From the NCBI GenBank assembly GCA_945910005.1, contig OX246745.1, positions 36,357,670-36,421,669 of the forward strand: 64,000 bases of DNA. Direction: 5' to 3'. The stretch comes from Isoperla grammatica (taxonomy: Eukaryota > Arthropoda > Insecta > Plecoptera > Perlodidae). Below, in pieces: positions 51,646-63,424 of the stretch. Under the pieces are notes generated by a model. That model saw only the letters and a list, made by a program, of their open reading frames with translations, was not told the DNA's origin and made no database searches. The translations under genes and the position numbers were made by a program. Every line of letters begins with the position of its first letter. Position 1 is the stretch's first letter.

Positions 51646-53029
51646 TGTGTTGTGGGTGTGTTCGGGCTTGGTTTTTAACTTTGGAACTAGACTATGTAAT
51701 ACTGGTGTACATATAAACGGTGACTTTGGAGTCGTCATACCAATGAAGCACATATAGTCCTTCAGCCCAGGACGTTTTGCTTACAAAAAAGGTCGACGCA
51801 TTTTGACCTTGGAATATGATAAAACAACGTGTACTTAGTTGTAATTCATGAGGTGCTTAGCTGGCAAAAGGGCCAAACAAGCCGCCATCTTGGATTTTAT
51901 ATAATTCACACTAATGGCTATACAAACCAAAGTACTCGACCAATTTTAAAAAACTTTTGTATTTTAAATAGCATTTTTCAATTAAAATGTACTTGTGTAG
52001 AACATTTTCAAATTTAATATTTATATTATACATTTAAAAAACATTTTCCTACTCAATGTTTTTAGTTTCTGAATGTTAAGCTTATAACTTTTATTGAAGC
52101 GTAATAACTGAAAAAGTACTTCCTATAAACGTTTTAGATAGCTTTATTTAAAAAACAATACAATCAAATTGAAGTCTCTAGTTAGATTACTTCCCGAGTT
52201 ATGAATTTTTAAAGAGTCGCGCTACGCTCTCTTGCTGCGCTCGGCGTTGCCCAAGCCAGGCGCCGAGCGGTGCGCGTGCGGTCTATGTAGTCTTGCCTTC
52301 TCAGACTATCTTCTGATAGTTTATTTGAATTGAATTATTGCGTTAGCTTTGGTTCAATTATTTCAAATTCCAGGAATTTGGTTACTCACTCATACCCCTC
52401 TACCCCACTTTTTACTTTCCAAGCTCTGAGACAATGCTGGATGCAGCGTGCGATTTGTATTGCGAATACACCATCGAAAGGCAATCAATTTGTTACAATT
52501 TTGAGTTATTAAAAATGCGTTTTATGGATAAGGCGCAGACGGTAACTGCTCACATTTTCTCATGCTTATTATGATTATTTAAACAAATTTGCGTTTGACA
52601 ATTTTAAGAGAAAACATTTATTATTTTATAGAGTTTTAACAGAGAAACAGATATTGACAACAAAGACAGAGTTTGAAGTCAATGCTTAATTTTTCAATCT
52701 AGAAATTTTCCTCAGTTTGATTATCCCAGTACAATGCGTCTTTTATATCCATGGACTAAAAAGTAAAACCATACAATTCAGTACAAGTTTCTACTGCAAT
52801 TGCATATTATATTAGTCATTTCTCTAAAGCAAAAACACAAACACCTCAGAGCACTGCTAACGTTACAGCGCTAATAATGTAGAGCCCTATCATTTTACAA
52901 CGTATTAGCTAAACAATGAGTGCGGTATAAATGAAACTATGTCTTGTACACATTTAATATATTTACCGCAAGTTAATTAGTTATCTGTGTATTTACCATT
53001 GATAATCAGATATGAAATTAAATTAAGCA

Positions 53030-53890
53030 CCTCATAAAATCGCTTATTGAAGATAAAGCAGAAAAACTAGACACAAACATTGTTTTTATCACAAGCCAGT
53101 TGATTGATAGTGAACATTGCCTTGCCAGTCCATTCAGGGCACTTGCATGAACTTGTTGAAGAAACTTACATGCCAATAATACCTCACGCGTATCATGCTG
53201 CAAAGTCGGGCACGTTGAATTATAGTACATTCTTCTGATACTGCTGTAATTGTACGTTTTACTTTAATATATGCAACATGTAGGATTACACGAGCTCTGG
53301 GTAAGAGGTGGAGTTGGTGATTCAAGACGGTTAATTTCAATTCATACATTGGGTACAATGGGTAACATGGACGATATCCTTCCTGCACTGCACACTCAGG
53401 TTGCGATTTCACTAGCAAGTTTGGCAAAATCTGCTCTTAAAGCAGATTCCATTGAATGAACTTTAGAAGAACTGCTTTTTTAACATAGGATGAAATCCTA
53501 AAGGCTTAAGAGTTCTTAGTTCGTGTTTTGAAGAGTAACACGACATGAAAGACTATGGATAAACTAAGACATTGGAAATATCACCAGTGTAAAAGCCAAT
53601 GTCGATTTACCACCTACTAGCAATTGAATACATCTCAATGTCATGTGTCGTGCTATTGTACGAATGATAACCATTTTAATTCTGATACGTCTTCTTAGAC
53701 AACATTATTTGGCTTTGAGAAAGCAGACGAACTACTGGTTTCATTAATCCCGAATAATCGTCTTTTAGAAGAAATCCTAAAAGCTTGCACTGATGAAAAA
53801 TGTGCCACTAAAAATTATGCGTGTCGTGAGAATGACCTGTCTTGTACATTTTGTAAATGTCAGAGTTTCGATACAATAAGCTACACAAAT
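53030..53890 (+). pseudogene. Decayed gene of a multi-copy transposon-associated family (DTR / SSDT / LPALHT / CXC)
   Basis: Pieces in order on the plus strand, in shifting frames: DKAEKLDTNIVFITSQL (about 53050-53100), SSDTAVIV (53231), ELWVRGGVGDSRRLISIHT then ILPALHT and AALK-like SALKADS (53290-53455), LPPTSN...HLNV (53607) and a cysteine-rich end, C-x4-C-x6-C-x6-C-x2-C-x-C (53786-53860). I recall this order (HEEADTR, SSDTDV, LPALHALTGCD, LPPTS, CXC tail) from uncharacterised, highly copied proteins of arthropods and cnidarians. The spaced aspartates may suggest a nuclease fold; that is inference. At least three frameshifts and several stops make it dead. It lies between the inverted arms, so it is likely the gene of the parent element. 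Confidence 0.55.
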
Positions 53891-54198
53891 TAATTGCATG
53901 AAGATGGTCAATTAATAATCACTTAATTCATAATTTAAACAATGTTAAAAATAGCACATCTCTTTAATATCTGATTTTCAATAATGGAAATTACATTAAA
54001 TGTGTGCAAGACATCGTTTCATGTATACCGCAACTGTCGTTAAGCTAAGACATTGTAAAATGATAAATAGGGCTCTACATTATTAGGGCTTTAACATCAT
54101 CAGTGATCTACTGTGTGTGTGTGTTCATAATAAAATACACTATTACAATTTAGCTTTAGAAAAATCACCAATATGCAAATGCAGTAAAAACTAATATG

Positions 54199-54300
54199 TG
54201 ACGCATTTTCATCTCCATTTTCATACATTACCATCTCATGATCTCGATTAGCCAAAGTTGCAAAAATATGGGACGTAAAACCCAGATATCATCATAATTG
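54199..54300 (+). mobile_element. SINE 3' fragment inside the foldback's right arm
   Basis: CATCTCATGATCTCGATTAGCCAAAGTTGCA...ATATGGGACGTAAAACCC matches the tail of the SINE at 54708-55069. Its edges are defined by absence from the left arm (after CAGTACA, before the TTTTTACTGC equivalent). Confidence 0.65.
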
Positions 54301-54707
54301 TACTGACTAGAATTGAACATTTAGTCCATGGATAATATGAACGACGCATTGTACTGGGGTAATCAAACTGACGAAAAAATTTAAATTTAAATATTTAGCA
54401 TTGATTTCAATGCTATTGACGTTGACTCTGTTTGTCAGTGTGTCTTTTGTTTGTTACAATCTGTGGTCGATTGTCAATATCTGTTTCTCTGTTCAAACTC
54501 TGTAAAAGAATAAAAGTTTTCTCTGGAAGTTATCAAACACAATTTTTTTCATTAGTCATAAGGGTGAAGAATTGTGAGCAGTTAACGTTTATGGCTTACC
54601 CTTAAAAAAAACATTTTTTAAACTGAAAATTGTAACGAATTGATTGCCTTTCCATGGTCTACTTGCAATACAAATAGTACGCTTCATTCAGCATTGTCTC
54701 AGAGCTT

Positions 54708-55069
54708 CAGGGAAAAATAGGCCCAGAGTGACTCTGCTAGTCGTAAGAGGCGACGAAAGGAGACCCGTCTTGGCCCGGGGTAGAATAGGCTCAGAGTGAC
54801 TCTGCTAGTCGTAAGAGGCGATGAAAAAAGACCCTGTCCCTTCCCTCCCACTATCCCACTGAATATTTCTCCTCCCTCTTGGCCCCGCCCTCCCTTGCTG
54901 GACTCCCGTATGACGACCCACGCGACGTACAATGGATCTGATTCGGATATGGCTTTATTCTTCATCATCGTCTTCTCATCTTCATTATCACCCGCTCATC
55001 GTCTCGATTAGCCATTGTTGCACAAATATGAGACGTTAAGCCCCATTAATCAATCAATCAATCAGACCG
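54708..55069 (+). mobile_element. SINE with 9-bp target duplication
   Basis: The insertion breaks the foldback's right arm and is flanked by TCAGAGCTT at 54699-54707 and 55070-55078. The head holds a tandem pair of CAGAGTGACTCTGCTAGTCG plus AAGAGGCGA (54723 and 54790). The tail reads CTCATCGTCTCGATTAGCC, ATATGAGACGTTAAGCCCC and ends in (AATC)n. Such a 4-bp-repeat tail and target duplication are normal for LINE-mobilised SINEs. Confidence 0.8.
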
Positions 55070-55750
55070 TCAGAGCTTGGTAAGTAAATAGAGTGGTAGA
55101 GGAGGTGTGGGGGGGGGGGGGGGCGTAAGTAAATTCCTAGAATTTGAAACATTTGAACCAAAGCTAACGCAATAATTCAATTCAAATAAACTATCAGAAG
55201 ATAGTCTGAGAAGGCAAGACTTCATAGACCGCACGCGCACCGCTCGGCGCCTGGCTTGAGCAAGCGCCGAGCGCGGCAAGAGAGCGTAGTGCGACTCTTC
55301 AAAAATTCATATCTCGTGACCTATTCTAGATAGAGACTTGAATTTGATTGCGTTATTTTTTAAATAAAGCTATCTAAAACGTTTATATGAAACACTTTTT
55401 CAGTTAGTACGCTTTTATAAAAGTTATAAGCTTAACATTTCAAAACTAAAAACATTGAGTAGGAAGATTTTTTTTAAATGTGTAATATAACTATTAAATT
55501 TGAAAATTTCGTACACAAGTACATTTAAATTGAAAATTTCAATTTTAAAAACTAATTTTTTTTTTAAATTGGTCAAGCACTTTGGTTTTTATAGCCATTA
55601 ACGTGAATTAAATAAAATCCAAGATGGCGGCGTGTTTGGCCCTTTTGCCAGCAAAGCACCTCATGAATTACAACTCAGGTAACATTGTTTTAACATATTC
55701 CAAAGTCAAAATGCGTCGACCTTTTTTGTAAGCAAAACGTCCTGGGCTGA

Positions 55751-56111
55751 TGTACTAATAGTAAATGGTATTATACCCCACTGAAAATAGTTTTTGTAAC
55801 TGAGTTACTGAGTGGGTAGATTTTAAATGCAAATAGATTTATTTATACGCCTTCTAAAATATATTTTTGGTTGACATTATATTATTATTCAACTCATAAT
55901 ATTCATATATATTTACATACGTAGAGCATTGTCATTAACATGTACATGAATAAAGCCAATAAAACATACTGAAAATATAATAGCCTGCAATTAATTTTGA
56001 ATAACAAACATAAATTCAAGTGAGGTTAATATATAATTTGACATTGATTTTTTTTTTATTTATACGAAAAAATACCATTTATGATCATTCTTTTCAAGTT
56101 ATTTGTGTCTA
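55751..56111. other. No gene recognised
   Basis: AT-rich spacer. Confidence 0.4.
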
Positions 56112-56321
56112 ACGCTCTTCAACATGACAAATGAACCCACTAACTAGTAATGGCATCTAGTAAACACGCTCTTGAACATGACAAATGAACCCACTAACTA
56201 GTAATGGCATCTAGTAAACACGCTCTTGCTCTCCACTAACTAGTAATGGCATCTAGTAAACACGCTCTTGAACATGACAAATGAACCCACTAACTAGTAA
56301 TGGCATCTAGTAAACACGCTG
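56112..56321 (+). repeat. 54-bp tandem repeat, four copies, one internally deleted
   Basis: The unit reads CGCTCTTGAACATGACAAAT, then GAACCCACTAACTAGTAATG and GCATCTAGTAAACA. The third copy replaces the AACATGACAAATGAACC part with CTCT. Confidence 0.95.
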
Positions 56322-56717
56322 CAGACAGAAACCTCTCCGTACCTTATCGTTGTCCTTATACTTACCCTAGTGTGCATTGGCATTTGCCTCAAGCAGATGT
56401 CGAATTATGATTTCCGAATTCACTTAAATATGACAAGTTGTACTTAAAGTAGAAGTGAAGTATTATTGTACTAGCTTTGGCTTTAATAGTCTACCTCTAA
56501 CAGTAGCTGGTATATATGAGTGTGTCCCATTTTACTATAAGGCTGTTCTGTGCATCGTATCGTCTCGTTTACCATCGGTGATAAACATGAGGCGTTGCGT
56601 TCAGGTACGGCGCAGTTGGGACTCCAGCAGTGACCTGACTCGCCGGGGGCTTTCAGATAAGGGGCCATTTTAAACAAGTTAAGATAAAAACTACATATTG
56701 GTATTCGCAAATCATTG
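56322..56717. other. No gene recognised
   Basis: Spacer before the 99-bp array, short frames only. Confidence 0.4.
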
Positions 56718-59700
56718 CAGATACTAGGATACAGCTGCCACGTTGTCGTATACTACCCCAACGGATACTGACCTCAGGTCCGTATCTACCGCCCCTCTCA
56801 TGGCCGCTAATTACAGCAGATACTAGGATACAGCTGCCACGTTGTCGTATACTACCCCAACGGATGCTGACCTCAGGTCCGTATCTACCGCCCCTCTCAT
56901 GGCCGCTAATTACAGCAGATACTAGGATACAGCTGCCACGTTGTCGTATACTACCTCAACGGATGCTGACCTCAGGTCCGTATCTACCGCCCCTCTCATG
57001 GCCGCTAATTACAGCAGATACTAGGATACAGCTGCCACGTTGTCGTATACTACCCCAACGGATACTGACCTCAGGTCCGTATCTACCGCCCCTCTCATGG
57101 CCGCTAATTACAGCAGATACTAGGATACAGCTGCCACGTTGTCGTATACTACCCCAACGGATACTGACCTCAGGTCCGTATCTACCGCCCCTCTCATGGC
57201 CGCTAATTACAGCAGATACTAGGATACAGCTGCCACGTTGTCGTATACTACCCCAACGGATACTGACCTCAGGTCCGTATCTACCGCCCCTCTCATGGCC
57301 GCTAATTACAGCAGATACTAGGATACAGCTGCCACGTTGTCGTATACTACCCCAACGGATACTGACCTCAGGTCCGTATCTACCGCCCCTCTCATGGCCG
57401 CTAATTACAGCAGATACTAGGATACAGCTGCCACGTTGTCGTATACTACCCCAACGGATACTGACCTCAGGTCCGTATCTACCGCCCCTCTCATGGCCGC
57501 TAATTACAGCAGATACTAGGATACAGCTGCCACGTTGTCGTATACTACCCCAACGGATACTGACCTCAGGTCCGTATCTACCGCCCCTCTCATGGCCGCT
57601 AATTACAGCAGATACTAGGATACAGCTGCCACGTTGTCGTATACTACCCCAACGGATACTGACCTCAGGTCCGTATCTACCGCCCCTCTCATGGCCGCTA
57701 ATTACAGCAGATACTAGGATACAGCTGCCACGTTGTCGTATACTACCCCAACGGATACTGACCTCAGGTCCGTATCTACCGCCCCTCTCATGGCCGCTAA
57801 TTACAGCAGATACTAGGATACAGCTGCCACGTTGTCGTATACTACCCCAACGGATACTGACCTCAGGTCCGTATCTACCGCCCCTCTCATGGCCGCTAAT
57901 TACAGCAGATACTAGGATACAGCTGCCACGTTGTCGTATACTACCCCAACGGATACTGACCTCAGGTCCGTATCTACCGCCCCTCTCATGGCCGCTAATT
58001 ACAGCAGATACTAGGATACAGCTGCCACGTTGTCGTATACTACCCCAACGGATACTGACCTCAGGTCCGTATCTACCGCCCCTCTCATGGCCGCTAATTA
58101 CAGCAGATACTAGGATACAGCTGCCACGTTGTCGTATACTACCCCAACGGATACTGACCTCAGGTCCGTATCTACCGCCCCTCTCATGGCCGCTAATTAC
58201 AGCAGATACTAGGATACAGCTGCCACGTTGTCGTATACTACCCCAACGGATACTGACCTCAGGTCCGTATCTACCGCCCCTCTCATGGCCGCTAATTACA
58301 GCAGATACTAGGATACAGCTGCCACGTTGTCGTATACTACCCCAACGGATACTGACCTCAGGTCCGTATCTACCGCCCCTCTCATGGCCGCTAATTACAG
58401 CAGATACTAGGATACAGCTGCCACGTTGTCGTATACTACCCCAACGGATACTGACCTCAGGTCCGTATCTACCGCCCCTCTCATGGCCGCTAATTACAGC
58501 AGATACTAGGATACAGCTGCCACGTTGTCGTATACTACCCCAACGGATACTGACCTCAGGTCCGTATCTACCGCCCCTCTCATGGCCGCTAATTACAGCA
58601 GATACTAGGATACAGCTGCCACGTTGTCGTATACTACCCCAACGGATACTGACCTCAGGTCCGTATCTACCGCCCCTCTCATGGCCGCTAATTACAGCAG
58701 ATACTAGGATACAGCTGCCACGTTGTCGTATACTACCCCAACGGATACTGACCTCAGGTCCGTATCTACCGCCCCTCTCATGGCCGCTAATTACAGCAGA
58801 TACTAGGATACAGCTGCCACGTTGTCGTATACTACCCCAACGGATACTGACCTCAGGTCCGTATCTACCGCCCCTCTCATGGCCGCTAATTACAGCAGAT
58901 ACTAGGATACAGCTGCCACGTTGTCGTATACTACCCCAACGGATACTGACCTCAGGTCCGTATCTACCGCCCCTCTCATGGCCGCTAATTACAGCAGATA
59001 CTAGGATACAGCTGCCACGTTGTCGTATACTACCCCAACGGATACTGACCTCAGGTCCGTATCTACCGCCCCTCTCATGGCCGCTAATTACAGCAGATAC
59101 TAGGATACAGCTGCCACGTTGTCGTATACTACCCCAACGGATACTGACCTCAGGTCCGTATCTACCGCCCCTCTCATGGCCGCTAATTACAGCAGATACT
59201 AGGATACAGCTGCCACGTTGTCGTATACTACCCCAACGGATACTGACCTCAGGTCCGTATCTACCGCCCCTCTCATGGCCGCTAATTACAGCAGATACTA
59301 GGATACAGCTGCCACGTTGTCGTATACTACCCCAACGGATACTGACCTCAGGTCCGTATCTACCGCCCCTCTCATGGCCGCTAATTACAGCAGATACTAG
59401 GATACAGCTGCCACGTTGTCGTATACTACCCCAACGGATACTGACCTCAGGTCCGTATCTACCGCCCCTCTCATGGCCGCTAATTACAGCAGATACTAGG
59501 ATACAGCTGCCACGTTGTCGTATACTACCCCAACGGATACTGACCTCAGGTCCGTATCTACCGCCCCTCTCATGGCCGCTAATTACAGCAGATACTAGGA
59601 TACAGCTGCCACGTTGTCGTATACTACCCTAACGGATACTGACCTCAGGTCCGTATCTACCGCCCCTCTCATGGCCGCTAATTACAGCAGATACTAGGAT

Positions 59701-60466
59701 ACAGCTGCCACGTTGTCGTATACTACCCCAACGGATACTGACCTCAGGTCCGTATCTACCGCCCCTCTCATGGCCGCTAATTACAGCAGATACTAGGATA
59801 CAGCTGCCACGTTGTCGTATACTACCCTAACGGATACTGACCTCAGGTCCGTATCTACCGCCCCTCTCATGGCCGCTAATTACAGCAGATACTAGGATAC
59901 AGCTGCCACGTTGTCGTATACTACCCCAACGGATACTGACCTCAGGCCCGTATCTACCGCCCCTCTCATGGCCGCTAATTACAGCAGATACTAGGATACA
60001 GCTGCCACGTTGTCGTATACTACCCCAACGGATACTGACCTCAGGTCCGTATCTACCGCCCCTCTCATGGCCGCTAATTACAGCAGATACTAGGATACAG
60101 CTGCCACGTTGTCGTATACTACCCTAACGGATACTGACCTCAGGTCCGTATCTACCGCCCCTCTCATGGCCGCTAATTACAGCAGATACTAGGATACAGC
60201 TGCCACGTTGTCGTATACTACCCCAACGGATACTGACCTCAGGCCCGTATCTACCGCCCCTCTCATGGCCGCTAATTACAGCAGATACTAGGATACAGCT
60301 GCCACGTTGTCGTATACTACCCCAACGGATACTGACCTCAGGCCCGTATCTACCGCCCCTCTCATGGCCGCTAATTACAGCAGATACTAGGATACAGCTG
60401 CCACGTTGTCGTATACTACCCTAACGGATACTGACCTCAGGTCCGTATCTACCGCCCCTCTCATGG
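56718..60466 (+). repeat. 99-bp satellite, about 38 copies
   Basis: The unit starts GCAGATACTAGGATACAGCT, passes through TACTACCCCAACGGATACTG and CTCAGGTCCGTATCTACCGC, and closes CTCATGGCCGCTAATTACA. Copies are nearly identical; variants (ACGGATGCTG at the left, CCCTAACGG and CAGGCCCG at the right) cluster at the array edges. Because 99 is 33 codons and one register lacks stops, a frame of 922 residues spans 56864-59632. No start context, flanking exon or codon bias supports a gene. The sequence right of the array continues as dispersed repeat B. Confidence 0.98.
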
Positions 60467-60640
60467 GCCCTACTTCAACGAAAATCAACAGATTTCTGGC
60501 GTTCTTTCACACAAGTGTTAATCCAGTCTTCTGCTGAGTAGAATGTACACACCTGTTTGGTTACGCCCACTGTTCCAGGTGACCAACGGAATGTGTAAAT
60601 TATCCCTAAGTGACCTGTTAGAATTAGATGGTAGGAACTA
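60467..60640 (+). repeat. Dispersed repeat B, right flank of the 99-bp array
   Basis: CAACGAAAATCAACAGATTTC, TGTTAATCC-type text and GGTTACGCCCACTGTTCCAGG match the reverse complement of 43150-43285, so the array sits inside a copy of this repeat. Confidence 0.7.
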
Positions 60641-61301
60641 CAGTGGAATGACTGGAATCAGCCTTAGAAAACATAGTAGATGAATAGAGCCTCAATCTGT
60701 TGTCCCCTCTCGGCTGATGCTCTTTCCACACCACTCAAACGGCAACTAGAAAACATTGACCATCGCCATTGTAACATTTCAGTTGCTCTGTAATTGACCG
60801 CACTTCGACTTCTGTAAACGAATATTTTCGAGATTTCTGTAAACATTTTTTTTATGGCCGCTTCTAGCGGGTACAATAGGGTCCGACTTCATTTATGTAC
60901 TGTGGTTTCCAAGGCTGATAAAACTGTAGAGAAGTAGAAAATGATGTTGGTACCACTGCACTCAGCTATGTCGTATAAGCATGAGAATACTTCAGTTGGG
61001 TTCAGGATACACATTATACAGCAAGTCTAATAGTTAATAACTGTGTAATTGTTTTGTAGCTTATACCTACGAGTCACTGTGTTTCAACATATCCTTGGAT
61101 TGATGAGTGGTTCACAATGGCAAATCTAGGATAAAAATATTGTGTGCGCCAGGCCCAGCGTAAACCGAGTCATCAACGTAAGTTTCAGAGTGGGGGAGGG
61201 AGGAGTTTATTTCATTTCGTCAACAAAAAAGCAATACTTGATGAATGTATATATATATATTTTTTTTATTGTATCGTATAGTGCAATTAGTATGATGGCT
61301 T
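60641..61301. other. No gene recognised
   Basis: AT-rich spacer, short (AT)n at about 61248-61260. Confidence 0.4.
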
Positions 61302-61606
61302 AAGGCCATATCACATTAGGTTCCGAACTGACAATTGCGATCGTAGATTCGAGCTTACGATTGGCGGCGCATGCGCAGTAGCTCAGTTAGCTCAGTTTAC
61401 GATTGCAATCTATTTATAGACCGAGCTCTAAAATAAGATTGTGAATCGTAGATCCGAGTCACGTGAACCAATCAGAAAGGAGAACGGTTAAATACGTATT
61501 GAGCACTGTCACAACATAATCTCAAGCAACAAGTACTTTAATGGAAACAAAGAGCCAACAACTTGAATTATATATTTGTTTGTGATTAAGGCTTGTCTTA
61601 TTAGTA
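61302..61606 (+). mobile_element. MITE family M, right-truncated copy
   Basis: Follows the copy at 36889 closely from AGGCCATATCACATTAGGTT through GGCGGCGCATGCGCAGTAGC to GGCTTGTCTTATTAG, then stops. The last about 125 bp and right terminal repeat are missing, replaced by ACTAGGAAAACGCTC. Confidence 0.8.
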
Positions 61607-61689
61607 TTTACTAGGAAAACGCTCTGTTTGACGCGTTGATAAGCGAGCGCGTCCATATCTACGAACGTTCTGGCGAAAAGATCTCAAAG

Positions 61690-62019
61690 CTTATAAAAAG
61701 TAAATAATATTACATGACAAAAATTTATTTTTTAAAAAACAACGCTTATATTTAAATGCACTAAAAAGTAAAAAATAAATATTCGCCCAACAAATTTTTG
61801 CCTCACTCGGAAAAGAAAAGCGTTGGGCGCTTTCGGTATTGACATAGATTGCAGTATTCTGCTGTTTATGCAGGGAAAGCGCCCAACGCTTTTATTTTCC
61901 GAGTGAGGCAAAAATTTGTTGGGCGAATATTTATTTTTTACTTTTTAGTGCATTTAAATATAAGCGTTGTTTTTAAAAAAATATATTTTTTTCATGTAAT
62001 ATTATTTTATACTTTTTAG
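61690..62019. repeat. Large inverted repeat, 145-bp arms, 40-bp spacer
   Basis: The arms 61690-61834 and 61875-62019 are nearly exact inverses (GCGTTGGGCGCTTTC against GAAAGCGCCCAACGC at the centre). Small indels occur only in A/T runs. The arm contains AATATAAGCGTTGT, repeated at about 63431. Confidence 0.93.
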
Positions 62020-62034
62020 TCTTAAAGAATCTTG

Positions 62035-63400
62035 CAATCGAATATATATTGAATATCGATTGATTAATTAATTATGATAGTTTAATTGATTATTTAGTAA
62101 ATAAGACAATTGATTCATGTTTTGTCATTAAGAATACGTCTGTGTGCAAACTTTCAGCTCAATTCGACGTTCGAAGGTGAGTGTTTTATCGATCCCCATA
62201 TATAACATCAATTAATAAATTATGATGGCTTAATTGATTATTTAGTAAATAAATATGACAATTGATTCATGTATTGCCATTAAGAATACGTCTGTGTGAA
62301 AACTTTCAACTCGATTCGACGTAGGAAAGTGGGTGAAATATCGATTCCCATATAAAACATTAATTAATTATGATGAATTAACTGACTATTTTTAGTAAAT
62401 ATGACAATTGATACGTGTATTGTCATTAAGAATACGTCTGTGTGAAAACTTTCAGCTCAATTCGACGTTCGGAAGTGGGTTAAACATCGATTCCCATATA
62501 AAACATTAATTAATTATGATGAATTAATTGAATATTTAGTAAATATGACAATTGATTCGTGTATTGTCATTAAAAATACGTCTGTGTGAAAACTTTCAGC
62601 TCAATTAAACGTTGGAAAGTGGGTGAAATATCGATTTCCATATAAAACATCAATATATTAATTAATTATGATAAATAAATTGATTATTTAGTAAATATGA
62701 CAATTGATTCGTGTATTGTCATAAAGAACACGTCTGTGTGAAAAATTTTAACTCGATTTGACGTTGGGAAGTGGTTAAACATCGATTCCCATATAAAACA
62801 TCAATTAATTAATTATGATGAATTAATTGATTATTTTGTTAATATGACACATGATTCGTGTAAAGTCATTACGAATACGTCTGTGTGAAAACTTTCAACT
62901 CGATTTGACGTTGGGAAGTGGGTTGTACATCGATTTCCATATAAAACATTAATTAATTAATTATGATAAATTAATTGACGATTTAGTAAATTTGAGAATT
63001 GATTCGTGTATTGTCATTAGGAGTACGTCTGTGTGAAAACTTTCAATTCGATTTGACGTTGAAAAGTGGGTTAAACATCGATTTCCATATAAAAAATGAA
63101 TTAATTAATTATGATGAATTAATTGACAATTTAGTAAATATGACAATTAATTCATGTATTGTCATTAAAAATACGTCCGCGTGCAAAATTTCAGCTTGAT
63201 CGGACATTTAAAAGTAGGTGAAATATCGATTCAAAGATTCATTGATTTCCATGAAAAACATTAATTAATTAATTATGATGAATTAATTGACCATTTAGTA
63301 AATATGACAGTTGATTCATGTATTGTCATCAAGAATACATTTGTGTAAAAAATTTCAGCTTGATCGGACATATAGATAGAGGTGGAATATCGATTCAAAT
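62035..63400 (+). repeat. Diverged satellite, about 148-bp unit, nine copies
   Basis: The landmark AATACGTCTGTGTG or a close variant occurs at 62133, 62285, 62431, 62575, 62727, 62874, 63022, 63170 and 63334. Each unit has an AATTAATTATGATGAATTAATTGA part and an ACTTTCA(G/A)CTCGAT...GACGTT part. The copies are clearly diverged, more so to the right. Confidence 0.93.
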
Positions 63401-63424
63401 ATTCCGTCCAGACAAACAAGGCAA

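Larger units (their letters stand above)
51762..55750 (+). mobile_element. Large foldback DNA element (about 4 kb) with >1.2-kb inverted arms
   Basis: The left end TCAGCCCAGGACGTTTTGCT (51762) is the inverse of the right end (to 55750). Similarity continues inwards through AAAAAAGGTCGACGCATTTTGAC, CATGAGGTGCTTAGCTGGC, the GCCGAGCG block near 52230/55260, CTCTGAGACAATGCTG, ACAGAGAAACAGATATTGACAA and AATAATGTAGAGCCCTAT, to about 53015 on the left and 53955 on the right. The centre carries a decayed gene. The right arm is longer because of two SINE-type insertions (54199-54300 and 54708-55069). I could not find a convincing target duplication, so the superfamily is open. Confidence 0.85.

Noticed and set aside
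51007..51757. Frames of 218-248 residues on both strands
   Set aside because: Artefact of the TGTGC pentamer tract, which contains no stop in several registers.
54699..54968. 89-residue minus-strand ORF
   Set aside because: Lies entirely within the SINE insertion and its duplicated head.
56864..59632. 922-residue open frame of 33-residue repeats
   Set aside because: It exists only because the 99-bp satellite unit is a multiple of three and lacks stops in one register. There is no exon context, and the array starts and ends without regard to the frame.
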